Source of the DNA: Liolophura sinensis
Lineage: Eukaryota; Mollusca; Polyplacophora; Chitonida; Chitonidae
Reading direction: 5' to 3'
DNA: 64,000 bases
Assembly: GCF_032854445.1 (NCBI RefSeq)
Contig: NC_088301.1
Span: 17,570,018-17,634,017, forward strand
The notes below the pieces were generated by a model. The model was not told the DNA's origin. It saw nothing but the letters and a program-made list of their open reading frames with translations, and searched no databases. Below, one piece after another: positions 39,301 to 44,314 of the stretch (position 1 is its first letter; each line of letters begins with the position of its first letter). The translations under genes were made by a program, and so were the position numbers.

Positions 39301-42300
39301 AATACGGGCCCAGGTATCCATGCTAAAGGATACAGGACTTTTTCAGTTCCACCGCATACATGAGTTTCTCATTAATAACAATTATGTGAAATTCGGGGAA
39401 ACCATATATCAACAGTGTATAGATATTCCGATGGGTATCAGCTGTGCCGCCCTTTTGGTTGACCTATACCTCTTCTCGTATGAATACGACTATGCAGAAA
39501 CTATTAAGGAGTAACAGCTCACCGGGCCCAGTTTTGCCCTTTTACTAAACGGTATATTGTTGATCCGCTAATTTTAAACAATCCAGATATAACAAAGGCC
39601 GTGAAAGATATAGGTCCACCTTTGCTGAATTTAAAGGAAAACAGACTGTCCAGAGGGTACATCTTAACTGGACCTACATTTGTACAAAGACAATAACGAG
39701 TTCCTGTCTCGCAGACTGTGAAAGAAGAGAGATAGTTTCAGTATAAATTATACACTATAAATACTTGGTGTAAACTGACGGCCAAAAGAATCTTTATGAC
39801 TCCGTGAGTTAAGTTTATCCAGTCATTTCAGCAAATTCATACCAAATTATTGTAGGAAAACACTGTACAAGGAAGAAAGCTAAAAACTCGAGTGACCTAT
39901 GGATGACCGCAGCTACTCATGTAATAAGTGTGTAAAAACGTTACACACAGTGTGCTGGTCTTGCACGCTGACAAAGCCACGATTGACCCGTGAACAACGT
40001 GAGAGGGCCCTGGGTATGATATCCAAGAGCCACTCATGCCCATATGGCCAGGTCATTCGGCTTCTCTCGTGTAACGGTGTCAAACTTGATGCAATGTTAC
40101 AGACAGGCATGGCAGACAACAGCCAAGAACAGACACGCCTAGTGTAACTAAGCCTAGAGAAGACGGGTAACTGCGCATTTTACACCCGAGGAACATCGTC
40201 AATCAATGCCTTAGTCACTGGATCAGTCGGCAGACTGTGTACAGGAGACTAATGGCTCACGGAATTAGGGCCTATCCACCATTTAGAGGGCAGTTGTTGA
40301 CAGACGAACATCGTCGCCCGAGGTTGCCATGGGCTGCAATTGTACGCCGTTGGCAGCGACGTGATTGGCAACGTGTTGTTTTACCGGATGATAGCCGCTT
40401 CTGCCTGTTCCGAACGGATGGCAGACATCGAGTTTACCGTCGAAGAGGCGAACGAACGGCTGCATCACGCGTCCAGGAGGTGGTACCGTTTGGTGGCGGC
40501 AGCATGATGCTTCGGGTGGGATTTGTAAAGAGGAGCGTACACCACTGGTCATCATCTACGGGAACCTAACAGCTCAACGTTACGTGGATGAAATTCTACA
40601 TCCTGTTGTCCTGAAATTCTACGTCCTGTTTTCCTGCCATTCCTTCAACAGAAGCCATGTGGTGCGTTGTACCAGCATGACAACGCCAGACCCCATACAT
40701 CTCGAGTTGTACAGAACCTCCTAGACACCAACGACGTCAACCTCTTGCCGTGGCCTACACAGATATGTCCCCCACAGAACACCTTTGGGATAACATGGGT
40801 CGTCGAGTAAGACAACGGCCACACTTTGCAGCCAACCGACAAGAACTGGTGTTTGTTCTGCAAGATGAATGACAACGAATCCCATGTCATCTCAAAAGAC
40901 GACTGACTTTTTCTATGCGTCGGAGAGTTTTTGAATGCCTTGAATCAAGGTGTGGCCACTCGCGATATTGAATGGTTTTGATATTGACTGATTTTAAAAA
41001 TAATCAATTTTTGTGTACTCTGTCCATTGTTAACCGAGATGGAATGGCTATTTTTCTACCTCCACTCTGTTTGTTCACTTGTAAAATGATTTGAGGGCTG
41101 CTATGTCCGTTCTTTCCCAAGACTTTCAATATCTAAGGTCATTAGTCTTTCAATATATTAAACTTCAGCCATCCTGTTTTTTGCTTTTGCAAATAAATTA
41201 ATTTGAACTCTTTGTAAAATTTCTTTTGGCCGTCACTTTATTACTTGGCCCTGCATATGGCGAGTACATATGTCGCCTAAAGTTATACAATGAGTATAAT
41301 TCTCTTGTAAGCAGATATGGACAGACCATCCACAACCTATGATTCTCTGTTTCATGATTGTATGTAACTCGAGGCCAGGGCTGTTATATTTATACTGTTG
41401 AATTAGATCGTCCAGTTGGATACATGAACAGTTGCAATCAAAGCGTAATTAAGTTTCTGTACATATTTTACTATTGACAAGTTATATTCTAGCACGGTAC
41501 ACGATTTTAATACTGATTTCACTCAATGGCCTAGAACATAGATTTCGTGATTACGTCCTATTTTCGTACTCTGTATACTTTTGTAGTTCTGTCGGGTTAG
41601 ACGCCAGGAGTTAACAGTACACGAACTATATCCTCAACTCCAGGCGCTAATGGCATACGAACCTATATTCTCTACGCCATAAACTAACAGTTTACGGCCT
41701 CATACCATCTACTCCATGGCTAGCAAAACACGACCCTATACTCTGTACTTCAGGAGCAAACAGCATATTCTTCCTCTTCCCCATAAACTGACAGCTTACA
41801 ACCCTTCTACTTCATGGCTAACCTCACACGACCCTATACCCTCTACTCCAAGAGCTAACAGCATATTACTCCTATACCCCATCAATTAACATATTACAAC
41901 CCTTCTACTCCATGGCTAACCTCACATGACCCTATACCCCATACTCCAGTAGCTAACAGCATATCACTCCTCTACCCCATCAATTAACAGCTTACAACCG
42001 CTCTACTCCAGAAGGTAACAACACACGACCCTATATCTTCTACACCAGGAGCTAGCACGACCCTATATACTTTCCACCAAAAGGCAACAACTCGCGACCC
42101 TATATACTCTACTCCAGGAACTAACAACACACGACCCAATATCTTCTACGCCAGGAGCTAGCACGACCCTATTCATTCTTCACCAGAAGGTAACAACTTG
42201 TGACACTATGTACGGTACCCCAGGAGCTAACAACACACGACCCAATATCTTCTACGCCAGGAGCAAACAACACACCGCCCTAATCCCATTCTGACCAATG

Positions 42301-42861
42301 ATTCACTAATTTACTTTGATTTTATAGTTTCAGACCTTTCGGATACCTCTAAAGATTACACGGGAGTGATTGCCGGAAGTGCTGTCGGAATATCTCTTGT
42401 TGTCATGGTCACCGGGCTCATTATCATTGTTATGATGTAAGTCTGGACTAGTTTTTAACCTGTGTACAATCGCTTTATGAGTAATATCTGTACTCCTACT
42501 ACTGTCAGAGTTTTTAGAAAAGAAACAGATTCAGAATGCACTAGGTCTCAAATTTGCTACATACAGCGTAGTTGGTAATAGTTGTTTTAAATTTGTGATA
42601 AACATGTATTTAATGTAGTTTCCTTTTTTACCGCATGGTCATCCCATTTCTTCTGTTAGCCGGAGGAAAACGACGAGTGTACAGATAGGTGGTGCTAAAG
42701 GCTCTGGACCAAACAGTACTCCAGCAGAGGAGAGCTATGTTCCCGCAGAAGTTATGAATAGAAGTGAAATGTCTGAGCCGTCAAGCTTGTATAATACACG
42801 TGATGAAAATTCTGGTGAAGATCACCCCTATGAATCCATTCGTGAATACGGTAATCTATGA
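15281..42861 (+). CDS. gene B: EGF-like / F-type lectin single-pass receptor (spliced, one frameshift)
   Basis: Model: join(15281-15341, 18577-18681, 20160-20401, 20703-20906, 21616-21765, 28960-29109, 30156-30308, 42334-42436, 42660-42861), about 455 aa. Order: signal peptide, six-cysteine EGF-like domain, F-type lectin domain over two exons, three eight-cysteine laminin-type EGF domains, transmembrane helix, short tail with tyrosines. All extracellular exons are phase 1 at both ends, with GT-AG borders. The layout recalls mollusc MEGF10/SREC-like scavenger receptors with a lectin domain. A role in binding fucosylated glycans or microbes at the surface is inference. The lectin exon at 20160 is one base short of frame (sequence error or inactive allele). 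Degenerate EGF exons at 22589 and 28270 are left out. The 12-kb last large intron holds transposons and a satellite. Confidence 0.75.
15704..15780 (-). mobile_element. mollusc SINE fragment
   Basis: Tail and start of the body only (TTTATTTATTTGATCGG, then CGACGGCGGCCAGCAGTATG). It lies in intron 1 of gene B. Confidence 0.8.
15781..17231 (+). other. gene B intron 1, no gene seen
   Basis: Shares blocks with unit A (2750-3240), unit C (52040-52190) and the window end (63481-63660). It ends with a 12-base direct repeat (TTGTTTCTTTGA, 17220-17231), the target duplication of the following SINE. Confidence 0.6.
17232..17597 (-). mobile_element. second mollusc SINE family, full length with 12-bp TSD
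   Basis: 366 bp. On the + strand it starts GTGAGTGAGTGAGTGCTTGG and ends with a tRNA-like head read on minus: CACAGTTGGTAGAGCG (box A) and GGATCAATCC (box B). It is flanked by TTGTTTCTTTGA at 17220-17231 and 17598-17609. This family is unrelated in sequence to the common SINE here. Confidence 0.9.
17818..17878 (+). mobile_element. mollusc SINE 3' fragment
   Basis: Only the terminal GGCCGCCGTAGTATAAGC..GAGTACGGCG segment and a short A/T tail remain. Confidence 0.75.
17879..18576 (+). other. gene B intron 1, distal part
   Basis: No gene seen. The last 130 bases (from about 18450, TAACTAAGTGCC) recur at 27468-27600 together with a piece of the next exon, showing an intragenic duplication. Confidence 0.6.
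18577..18681 (+). CDS. gene B exon 2: six-cysteine EGF-like domain
   Basis: 105 nt, phase 1 to phase 1, with acceptor TTTCAG and donor GTAAGT. It encodes 35 residues with six cysteines and the EGF hallmark CDLGWDGPTC. The paralogous exon of unit C is 51205-51310. A truncated copy lies near 27585. Confidence 0.87.
18836..18925 (-). mobile_element. mollusc SINE fragment
   Basis: Tail and body start (TTTATTTATTGATTGATTTG, GCCGTACTCAAGAATATTTC) on the minus strand. Confidence 0.78.
19459..19717 (+). mobile_element. mollusc tRNA-headed SINE, near full length
   Basis: Plus-strand copy starting GGCCTCCGTGGCTCGGTTG, with box-B-like GAGTTCAAGTCCAGC, body and AATCAATAAATAAAT tail. Intron 2 of gene B. 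Confidence 0.9.
19718..20159 (+). other. gene B intron 2, distal part
   Basis: No gene or repeat recognised up to the GGCAG acceptor at 20155-20159. Confidence 0.55.
20160..20401 (+). CDS. gene B exon 3: F-type lectin domain, first half (frameshift)
   Basis: After the acceptor it reads RNVAFNQSTTQSSDYSE, the classic start of F-type lectins, then shifts frame near 20240. In the +1 frame follow VDGRLG, CTHTYRDPHPAFWTVTL and YRFRIYNRND. The exon is 242 nt where phase needs a multiple of 3, so one base is missing or two are extra. The RND triplet and an upstream H fit the fucose-binding H..RxD motif, though the following spacing to R is longer than usual. The donor is the GTAACT at 20402. Either the reference has an indel error or this copy is inactive. 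Confidence 0.78.
20703..20906 (+). CDS. gene B exon 4: F-type lectin domain, second half
   Basis: 204 nt, phase 1 to 1, acceptor CTTCAG, donor GTAAGT. Encodes GQRLNGFSLSVGN, a middle with ICYQD and LCNVSG, and ends LCEIQIFG, the typical close of F-type lectin domains (usually E[VI]x[VI]xG). The frame is intact. Together with exon 3 it gives a domain of about 148 residues, normal for the family. Confidence 0.87.
20907..21615 (+). other. gene B intron 4 with short tandem repeat
   Basis: No gene seen. It contains the tandem repeat at about 21118-21245. The last 60 bases (GTGTAGGCCT..TTGTGTATGTAT) recur at 27060-27110. Confidence 0.6.
21118..21245. repeat. tandem repeat, about 36-bp unit, 3-4 copies
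   Basis: Imperfect copies of a unit containing GATAATGTATTTATTGGC, in an intron of gene B. Confidence 0.75.
21616..21765 (+). CDS. gene B exon 5: laminin-type EGF domain
   Basis: 150 nt, phase 1 to 1. Encodes 50 residues with eight cysteines (CALGTYGPDCERRCGNC, then CNTIAGHC, RCMEGYSGLKC). Eight cysteines with this spacing define laminin-type or MEGF/SREC-type EGF repeats. Acceptor ATCAG, donor GTAATT. Confidence 0.87.
21766..22201 (+). other. gene B intron 5, proximal part
   Basis: No gene seen. 21940-22100 recurs at 27170-27370 (GGAACAATG..CAGTTATGT, CCACACATGT..GGAT). Confidence 0.6.
22202..22560 (+). mobile_element. third SINE-like repeat, tRNA-like head
   Basis: Begins GACGGCTTCGGTGGCCTAAT with a tRNA-like box B (GGATCAAAACC). 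The body has AGTATAGTGTGACTGG and GGCGGCAGCATTTTGGCGGC, and it ends in TTGTTAAGTAC..ACG. The same body occurs at 49515-49735. Confidence 0.7.
22589..22710 (+). pseudogene. degenerate EGF exon in gene B
   Basis: Follows an intact-looking ATCAG acceptor, reads DCEMKCGNC, then loses frame and reaches a stop. By eye it is the paralogue of exon 28960-29109, lacking its first third and carrying several indels. The intron sequence after it also matches that after 29109. Very probably not spliced in. Confidence 0.75.
22711..23297 (+). other. intron copy paralogous to 29110-29749
   Basis: Matches block by block the intron after exon 28960-29109 (GAGAACATTTTAGAAC, TTTCTCTCTCCTTGCTGTTC, AATTGGCAAAATACCAG). 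The match breaks exactly at CAG (23295-23297), where the Harbinger-type end begins. Confidence 0.7.
23298..23316 (+). repeat. Harbinger-type TIR, left
   Basis: GGCGCGTATTCATAAAGAT, with 18 of 19 bases matching the reverse complement of 39292-39310. CAG precedes it. Confidence 0.75.
23500..24175 (+). pseudogene. PIF/Harbinger transposase relic (copy 1)
   Basis: Broken frames spell a HARBI1-like nuclease. LNPMQKVLITLRFLATRKC starts it, followed by GVSHPSVSRAITATVRSL (helix-turn-helix region), PGIIGSIDGIHVQI (first catalytic Asp), ENEFVNLHQYH, NVQLVVDAKYNILDMV, and FGDSGYPSKRWLRTPF near 24076 (second Asp, GDSGYP hallmark). At least three frame changes and an early stop make it inactive. It follows the left terminal repeat in the orientation expected of a Harbinger element. 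A second copy is at 37330-37900. Confidence 0.85.
24430..25130 (-). pseudogene. DIRS-like retroelement fragment: RNase H end and tyrosine recombinase (copy 1)
   Basis: On the minus strand, LPWPN..YSYPFSPFGLILACLQKI and LLLPQRPDLVTF match the C-terminal part of DIRS-type RT/RNase H. After a break come tyrosine-recombinase pieces (FNVRPPNPIYSEIWDV, SPVKFISLKDLTIKTAILIAL). The same module is at 35845-36975, with similar flanks to about 25430 and 37320. The family call rests on recognisable residues, not a search. The fragment is internally deleted and has stops. Confidence 0.72.
25131..26317. other. repeat-derived spacer with palindrome
   Basis: 25131-25430 continues the DIRS-associated repeat (compare 37020-37320). 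The rest shows no gene. A near-perfect palindrome lies at 25909-25976. 26040-26317 is the flank of the Crypton relic. Confidence 0.5.
25909..25976. repeat. near-perfect 33-bp palindrome, 2-base loop
   Basis: ATAGGTTATTGG (25909-25920) to TGTATGGAC (ending 25941) is mirrored at 25944-25976 with two mismatches. Weaker pairing extends outward to about 25897 and 25987 (CTTGTAT / ATACAAG). It would fold into a long hairpin. Confidence 0.85.
26318..26859 (-). pseudogene. Crypton-type tyrosine recombinase, internally deleted
   Basis: Two minus-strand frames. 26859-26653 gives an acidic N-terminus (MAADQSDSDPFDL). 26653-26318 gives the catalytic C-terminus: KTNHSVRKTTTQTLVKYGV (HxxR) and ILQVTGHKSLASIQEYD (GH and the likely nucleophile Tyr), then a Pro/Ser-rich tail. 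This is the DUF3504-like recombinase of Cryptons. The N-terminal and central parts expected of a full protein (usually over 350 aa) are missing, and the two pieces are out of frame. A second relic is at 52510-53066. Confidence 0.8.
26860..27050. other. spacer with short inverted repeat
   Basis: CAACTGTCCAATAT and ATATTGGGCAGTTG (26922-26956) form an imperfect hairpin in the 5' flank of the Crypton relic. Confidence 0.55.
27051..27380 (+). pseudogene. truncated copy of EGF exon 5 and flanking introns
   Basis: Matches 21560-21660 (GATGTGTAGGCCT, then TATGTGCCCCCGGGACGTGT..GACCAGATTGTGGGAAGAG) and breaks after GGAAACTTTT. It resumes with the match to 21940-22100. Most of the EGF exon is deleted, so it is non-functional. 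Confidence 0.75.
27437..27640 (+). pseudogene. truncated copy of EGF exon 2
   Basis: The intron part matches 18450-18576. The exon part begins TTTTGGGGCAGCTGTGTGG and loses similarity after about 25 bases. It lies after, not before, the exon-5 copy, so the duplication joined units in a new order. Confidence 0.7.
27641..28269 (+). other. gene B intron, no gene seen
   Basis: AT-rich intronic sequence without recognised repeats or coding signal. Confidence 0.5.
28270..28419 (+). pseudogene. EGF-like exon with in-frame TGA
   Basis: Exactly 150 nt, phase 1 to 1 like its neighbours. It encodes CTNGTYGPDCKKRCGNC with all early cysteines, but the codon equal to GGA in exon 5 is TGA (28329-28331). 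The donor is the weak GTTAGT. Because it is symmetric it can be skipped without harm. If included it would end the protein before the membrane anchor and release a soluble form. Confidence 0.72.
28680..28842 (+). mobile_element. mollusc SINE, head-less
   Basis: Body and tail (GGCCGCCGTCGTATAAATG, AATCAAATAAATAAATC) on the plus strand; the tRNA-like half is lost. Confidence 0.85.
28960..29109 (+). CDS. gene B exon 6: laminin-type EGF domain
   Basis: 150 nt, phase 1 to 1, acceptor CTTCAG, donor GTCGGT. Encodes DCKPGTYGSDCERKCGHC, CDVTIGHC, RCSPGYSGVAC: eight cysteines in the same spacing as exon 5. Intact frame. Confidence 0.86.
29110..30155 (+). other. gene B intron 6, carries the uninterrupted empty-site sequence
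   Basis: Similar to 22711-23297 up to AATGCCAG (29741-29748), and then continues with GCATCCATGC where the other copy has the Harbinger end. No gene seen. Confidence 0.6.
30156..30308 (+). CDS. gene B exon 7: laminin-type EGF domain
   Basis: 153 nt, phase 1 to 1, acceptor TTTGCAG, donor GTGAGT. Encodes ECRNNTWGKDCQETCGKC, CNAVTGKC, RCDLRYTGTDC: eight cysteines, more diverged than exons 5 and 6 and with a potential N-glycosylation site (NNT). Confidence 0.86.
30309..31309 (+). other. gene B last large intron, first part
   Basis: No gene seen. It contains the inverted repeat at 31075-31200 and ends with AACC (31306-31309), the target duplication of LTR element 3. Confidence 0.6.
31075..31200. 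repeat. inverted-repeat element with nested hairpin
   Basis: AGTCATACAACTCTGAGGGA (31075 on) is mirrored at 31174-31200 with two mismatches in 27. Weaker pairing reaches about 31040 and 31235. Inside, AGGTTGCT and AGCAACCT (31102-31135) form a second hairpin. It resembles a foldback MITE. Confidence 0.75.
31310..32060 (-). repeat. element 3, 3' LTR (left)
   Basis: 751 bp, TGTTACGACCC to GCACATAACA on the + strand. A purine tract (minus strand GAAGGGTGGGTG) abuts it at 32061-32075. Confidence 0.92.
32193..32666 (-). pseudogene. element 3 RNase H
   Basis: Encodes the RT connection and RNase H: FKLAVDASDVAIGALLLQED (first catalytic Asp region), EKECLSVILALQHFEVY, NTDHNPLVFLQKVKGKNQR, KGKDNVIADCLSRV. 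It ends 130 bases from the 3' LTR, so no integrase lies downstream. It is in a different frame from the RT, and the thumb region is shortened. Confidence 0.9.
32605..33678 (-). pseudogene. element 3 protease-RT fusion frame
   Basis: A 357-codon frame. The protease motif reads VLRYTGASQS, with Tyr where elements 1 and 2 have the catalytic Asp (DTGA). LLLCNDLAGDKV and the YPSCAVTRSMS linker follow. Then, after the deletion, RT begins inside the fingers/palm: FDLLKGFWQVPLTPRARE, FQYKVMPFGMKNSPATYQRL, CRVYIDDVIIFAD (YIDD catalytic box) and YLGHVVGQGQV. It is the only copy here that keeps the RT active site. The protease substitution and missing RT start make it non-functional. Confidence 0.92.
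33679..34878 (-). pseudogene. element 3 gag
   Basis: Starts MSDFKPDEFMEAPDQDIFD at 34878. A charged coiled coil, VPQFRETDVDKYF and a core region follow, then the CCHC knuckle (CNFCRKPGHVISNC). Stops interrupt at 34380 (AQN*), 33852 (SGD*) and 33690 (GGS*). Element 3 has Arg where elements 1 and 2 share a TAG (VPQFRE versus VPSF*E). Confidence 0.88.
34976..34993 (-). other. element 3 primer-binding site, tRNA-Pro-like
   Basis: Same 18-mer as in elements 1 and 2, three bases inside the 5' LTR. Confidence 0.75.
34997..35747 (-). repeat. element 3, 5' LTR (right)
   Basis: 751 bp, equal in length to the left LTR. Differences by eye include ATT/AAA near 35068, C/T near 35153 and TAT/CAC near 35711. 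Confidence 0.92.
35845..36975 (-). pseudogene. DIRS-like retroelement fragment: RNase H end and tyrosine recombinase (copy 2)
   Basis: Minus strand, in order: PLFFPQRSDLVTF (RNase H end), SRWADFCNRQQTDPV (start of recombinase), FNVRPPNRIYSEIWGV, SLSVKFISLKDLTIMTAIL, TAVRGQIIHLLDIKNMYTNV (catalytic Arg region), KDTICRWLKICLHGSGIDV, and KTAGWWSECTFARYYNKPI with the nucleophile Tyr near 35900. The HxxR box appears as YSVM, so it is degenerate, and several frame changes occur. More complete than copy 1 (24430-25130). Confidence 0.8.
37323..37900 (+). pseudogene. PIF/Harbinger transposase relic (copy 2)
   Basis: Same order as copy 1: LITLCFSATRKIQLCNGDG, the SQPTLSRAITATVRSLI helix-turn-helix, ENEFVN near 37620, NVQFVV.TKYNILDIV, and a GYPSKRWLLTPF end near 37815. 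The segment with the first catalytic Asp (GSIDG in copy 1) is deleted (SVGHSYKPLLLTHMKT joins the flanks). It follows the second DIRS fragment, whereas copy 1 precedes the first. Confidence 0.82.
37901..38780. other. Harbinger internal non-coding region
   Basis: 37901-38160 matches 24176-24447. The rest has no match in the window and no gene. Confidence 0.5.
38781..39024 (-). pseudogene. Myb/SANT-like accessory protein of a Harbinger element
   Basis: On the minus strand, WKFVTDMLNASCTAVKRSQE then EVGEKWHNIFSQTKSEISAL: a Trp-rich helix set with the RxxxEVxxKW pattern of Myb/SANT-like domains that accompany Harbinger transposases. A frameshift separates the N-terminal piece (SLANLMTQSHIEGQV). 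It is convergent with the transposase and near the right terminal repeat, as in typical Harbinger elements. Confidence 0.7.
39292..39310 (-). repeat. Harbinger-type TIR, right
   Basis: ATCTTTATGAATACGGGCC, the inverse of 23298-23316 with one mismatch. CAG follows. Confidence 0.75.
39320..39772 (+). pseudogene. RT fragment, left part (split by Tc1 element)
   Basis: Related to 10830-11200: FHRIHEFLINNNYVKFGETI, the MGISCAALLVDLYLFSYEYD box, then broken frames. The right part resumes at 41241. Tentatively Penelope-like. Confidence 0.68.
39773..41238 (+). mobile_element. Tc1/mariner-type element with TA target duplication
   Basis: 1466 bp, ends AACTGACGGCCAAAAGAA and its near-exact reverse complement, TA on both sides (39771-39772, 41239-41240). 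It lies within the RT fragment, whose two halves align around it with the copy at 10830-11590. Confidence 0.88.
39960..40970 (+). pseudogene. Tc1-type transposase, broken
   Basis: Pieces in order: LTREQRERALGMIS with helix-turn-helix YGQVIRLLSCNGV, QTVYRRLMAHGIRAYPPFRG, DWQRVVLPDDSRFCLF (first catalytic Asp), VQEVVPFGGGSMMLR, a YQHDNARPHTSRVV segment near 40675 (second Asp) and EHLWDNMGRRVRQRP near 40780 (Glu). The DDE triad can be recognised, but at least four frame changes break it, including one after TGMADNSQEQTR. About 340 residues if whole, the usual Tc1 size. Confidence 0.88.
41241..41595 (+). pseudogene. RT fragment, right part
   Basis: Matches 11200-11560 (PAYG.YI, LYNEYNS, TTGCAATCAAAG..TTGACAA segments). 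Continues the fragment left of the Tc1 element. Confidence 0.65.
41600..42290. repeat. minisatellite in gene B intron
   Basis: Imperfect tandem units of roughly 35-45 bases around CTCCAGGAGCTAACAACACA and CGACCCTATAT..TCTAC. About 17 units end 40 bases before the acceptor of the transmembrane exon. Confidence 0.85.
42334..42436 (+). CDS. gene B exon 8: transmembrane segment
   Basis: 103 nt, phase 1 in and phase 2 out; acceptor TTTCAG, donor GTAAGT. Encodes DLSDTSKDYTGVIAGSAVGI then a long hydrophobic run (SLVVMVTGLIIIVM), a typical single-pass helix. TAG (42325-42327) just upstream is an alternative acceptor but would change the frame. Confidence 0.85.
42660..42861 (+). CDS. gene B exon 9: cytoplasmic tail and stop
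   Basis: Acceptor TGTTAG. Reads IRRKTTSVQIGGAKGSGPNS: a basic stop-transfer, then a tail with SYVPAEV, SLYNTRDE and HPYESIREYGNL before TGA at 42859-42861. The four tyrosines, two of them as YxxI and YxxL six residues apart, suggest phosphorylation-dependent or endocytic signalling (inference). Confidence 0.86.
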
Positions 42862-42937
42862 TAAGACACAGAGATCTTGAAAACAATGTCCAGGCTGTTA
42901 TTTTCTATTTCTGCATAAACCGAGAATATCCTGGTTG

Positions 42938-42943
42938 AATAAA
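42938..42943 (+). terminator. polyadenylation signal AATAAA of gene B
   Basis: Canonical AATAAA 77 bases after the stop codon, followed by a T/G-rich stretch (CTGGTCCCTTTGTGCTGTTTT). Supports 42861 as the gene end. Confidence 0.75.
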
Positions 42944-44117
42944 CCTCTCCGACATCTGGTCCCTTTGTGCTGTTTTAATGTGATTGTGTACCAAATGAGA
43001 TGAAAACTCAGTTAAAATAAACCCTAACTGATGTAAATTAACTCTCATGGCAGACGTCGCGTGCAGTGCTGTCATTGCGCCTATCGAATTTTGATTGGAT
43101 AATATTTCATCTCAGGTCGCCATCACATTTCATCCTAGAAAAGAATGTCACTATCGGCGTCTCGAAACATTGCTGGCTTTACCCAGTTGCAGGGCATGTT
43201 CCATTAAATTCTGCATTTTTGACGATGTGCTGAAACAGTTTATACTTCACAATCTACGTTAACAAAATTTAAGACGTTCGTACACGATTCTAACATTCGT
43301 TCAAGCTATATATTCTCTTTTATAATGCTATGGAACTATGGCCAAAGGGCCAGTAGCTCAAAAGTGTATTAAAAGTTATTTCAGTCTAAAACCTTTATAT
43401 CAGTTTTTGTCTAATGCAAAACTAATGGCATTTAGACCAGACTAAGATTAATACCGGTCTTAAGTGCCAATACATATCTGAACAACCACTGGAACTTTCT
43501 TTTGAAGTATGGCGCGAATGTCGATCAAAACAATGACATGATGTTCTGAACAGATAATTGCAATTACCAAAAGAGCTCAAAATACCATTTCCCAAAAGAA
43601 TATGAAGTATATGATATAAAAATGGCAAATAAAATTGGAAACAAGTAACAGAGCAGCAGTTGTCTGTTTGCAATGGTGCATGGAATACAAACAGAAAAAA
43701 TAAGTGTTTTGTTTTTAAACACATAGCTGGGTCAGTTTGGAAACACATCCATGAAGTTACGAAACATGTTTTTTTTTATGCATAATCTAATAAAGGGTAC
43801 TAGGCGAGAAGTGTATATGTGATGTGCCATCTAATAAGACATTGTTTACAATTTCTGACATGAACTACATTTTGACGGCTCTCCTGATCGGATTTTGTCT
43901 TTTAAAGCGCTTAATAAATTTACACCCAGGAGAACTCCGCTTGTAGCCTAAATCACGTTGTAGTAGGGCGGTGTTTACGTGTGGATTAGTATAACTGTAC
44001 ATTGTAATTACAGTTTAACATGTTTAAAGTGTGTTAATGCGTCAAAAACACGCGATGAATACATGGATTTATTTTATAAATGCATGCAGTATTTTATAAA
44101 TACTTTCATTTATTGTA
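42944..44117 (+). other. unit B 3' flank, no gene seen
   Basis: AT-rich sequence. A 108-codon minus-strand frame (43422-43748) has no recognisable features and is not called. Confidence 0.55.
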
Positions 44118-44314
44118 CAGGGTGTACCAGAAGTCGCGCACAATCAACAGCGGTGTGTTGCGCCATCTCTTCCAAACATAAAATCTAGTTCAGCTCTTTC
44201 TTGTACCGTTAGTTTATTAGCCATAATTAACTTTGAAAGAGGGCAAACAATTTAACATCTGAAACATAGAAAAAAATGAAAATTAGGATAGTGCGCGACT
44301 TCTGGGACAACCTG
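44118..44314. mobile_element. mariner-type MITE, 197 bp, TA target duplication
   Basis: The left end CAGGGTGTACCAGAAGTCGC is mirrored at the right end (GTGCGCGACTTCTGGGACAA then CCTG), about 25-bp terminal repeats. TA stands at 44116-44117 and 44315-44316. No coding sequence inside. Confidence 0.88.

Larger units (their letters stand above)
23298..39310. mobile_element. 16-kb interval bounded by Harbinger-type terminal inverted repeats
   Basis: The left end GGCGCGTATTCATAAAGAT (23298-23316) and the right end, its reverse complement with one mismatch (39292-39310), face inward. CAG stands directly outside both (23295-23297, 39311-39313). Inside lie a Harbinger transposase relic near each end, a SANT-like ORF, DIRS and Crypton fragments, LTR element 3 and two intact gene B exons. 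The uninterrupted paralogous sequence at 29735-29760 resembles the predicted empty site. It may be one composite transposon or the outer ends of two Harbinger copies; the sequence alone does not decide. Confidence 0.55.

Noticed and set aside
43422-43748. 108-codon minus-strand frame after gene B
   Set aside because: No motif and low-complexity composition; not conserved in the unit A flank.
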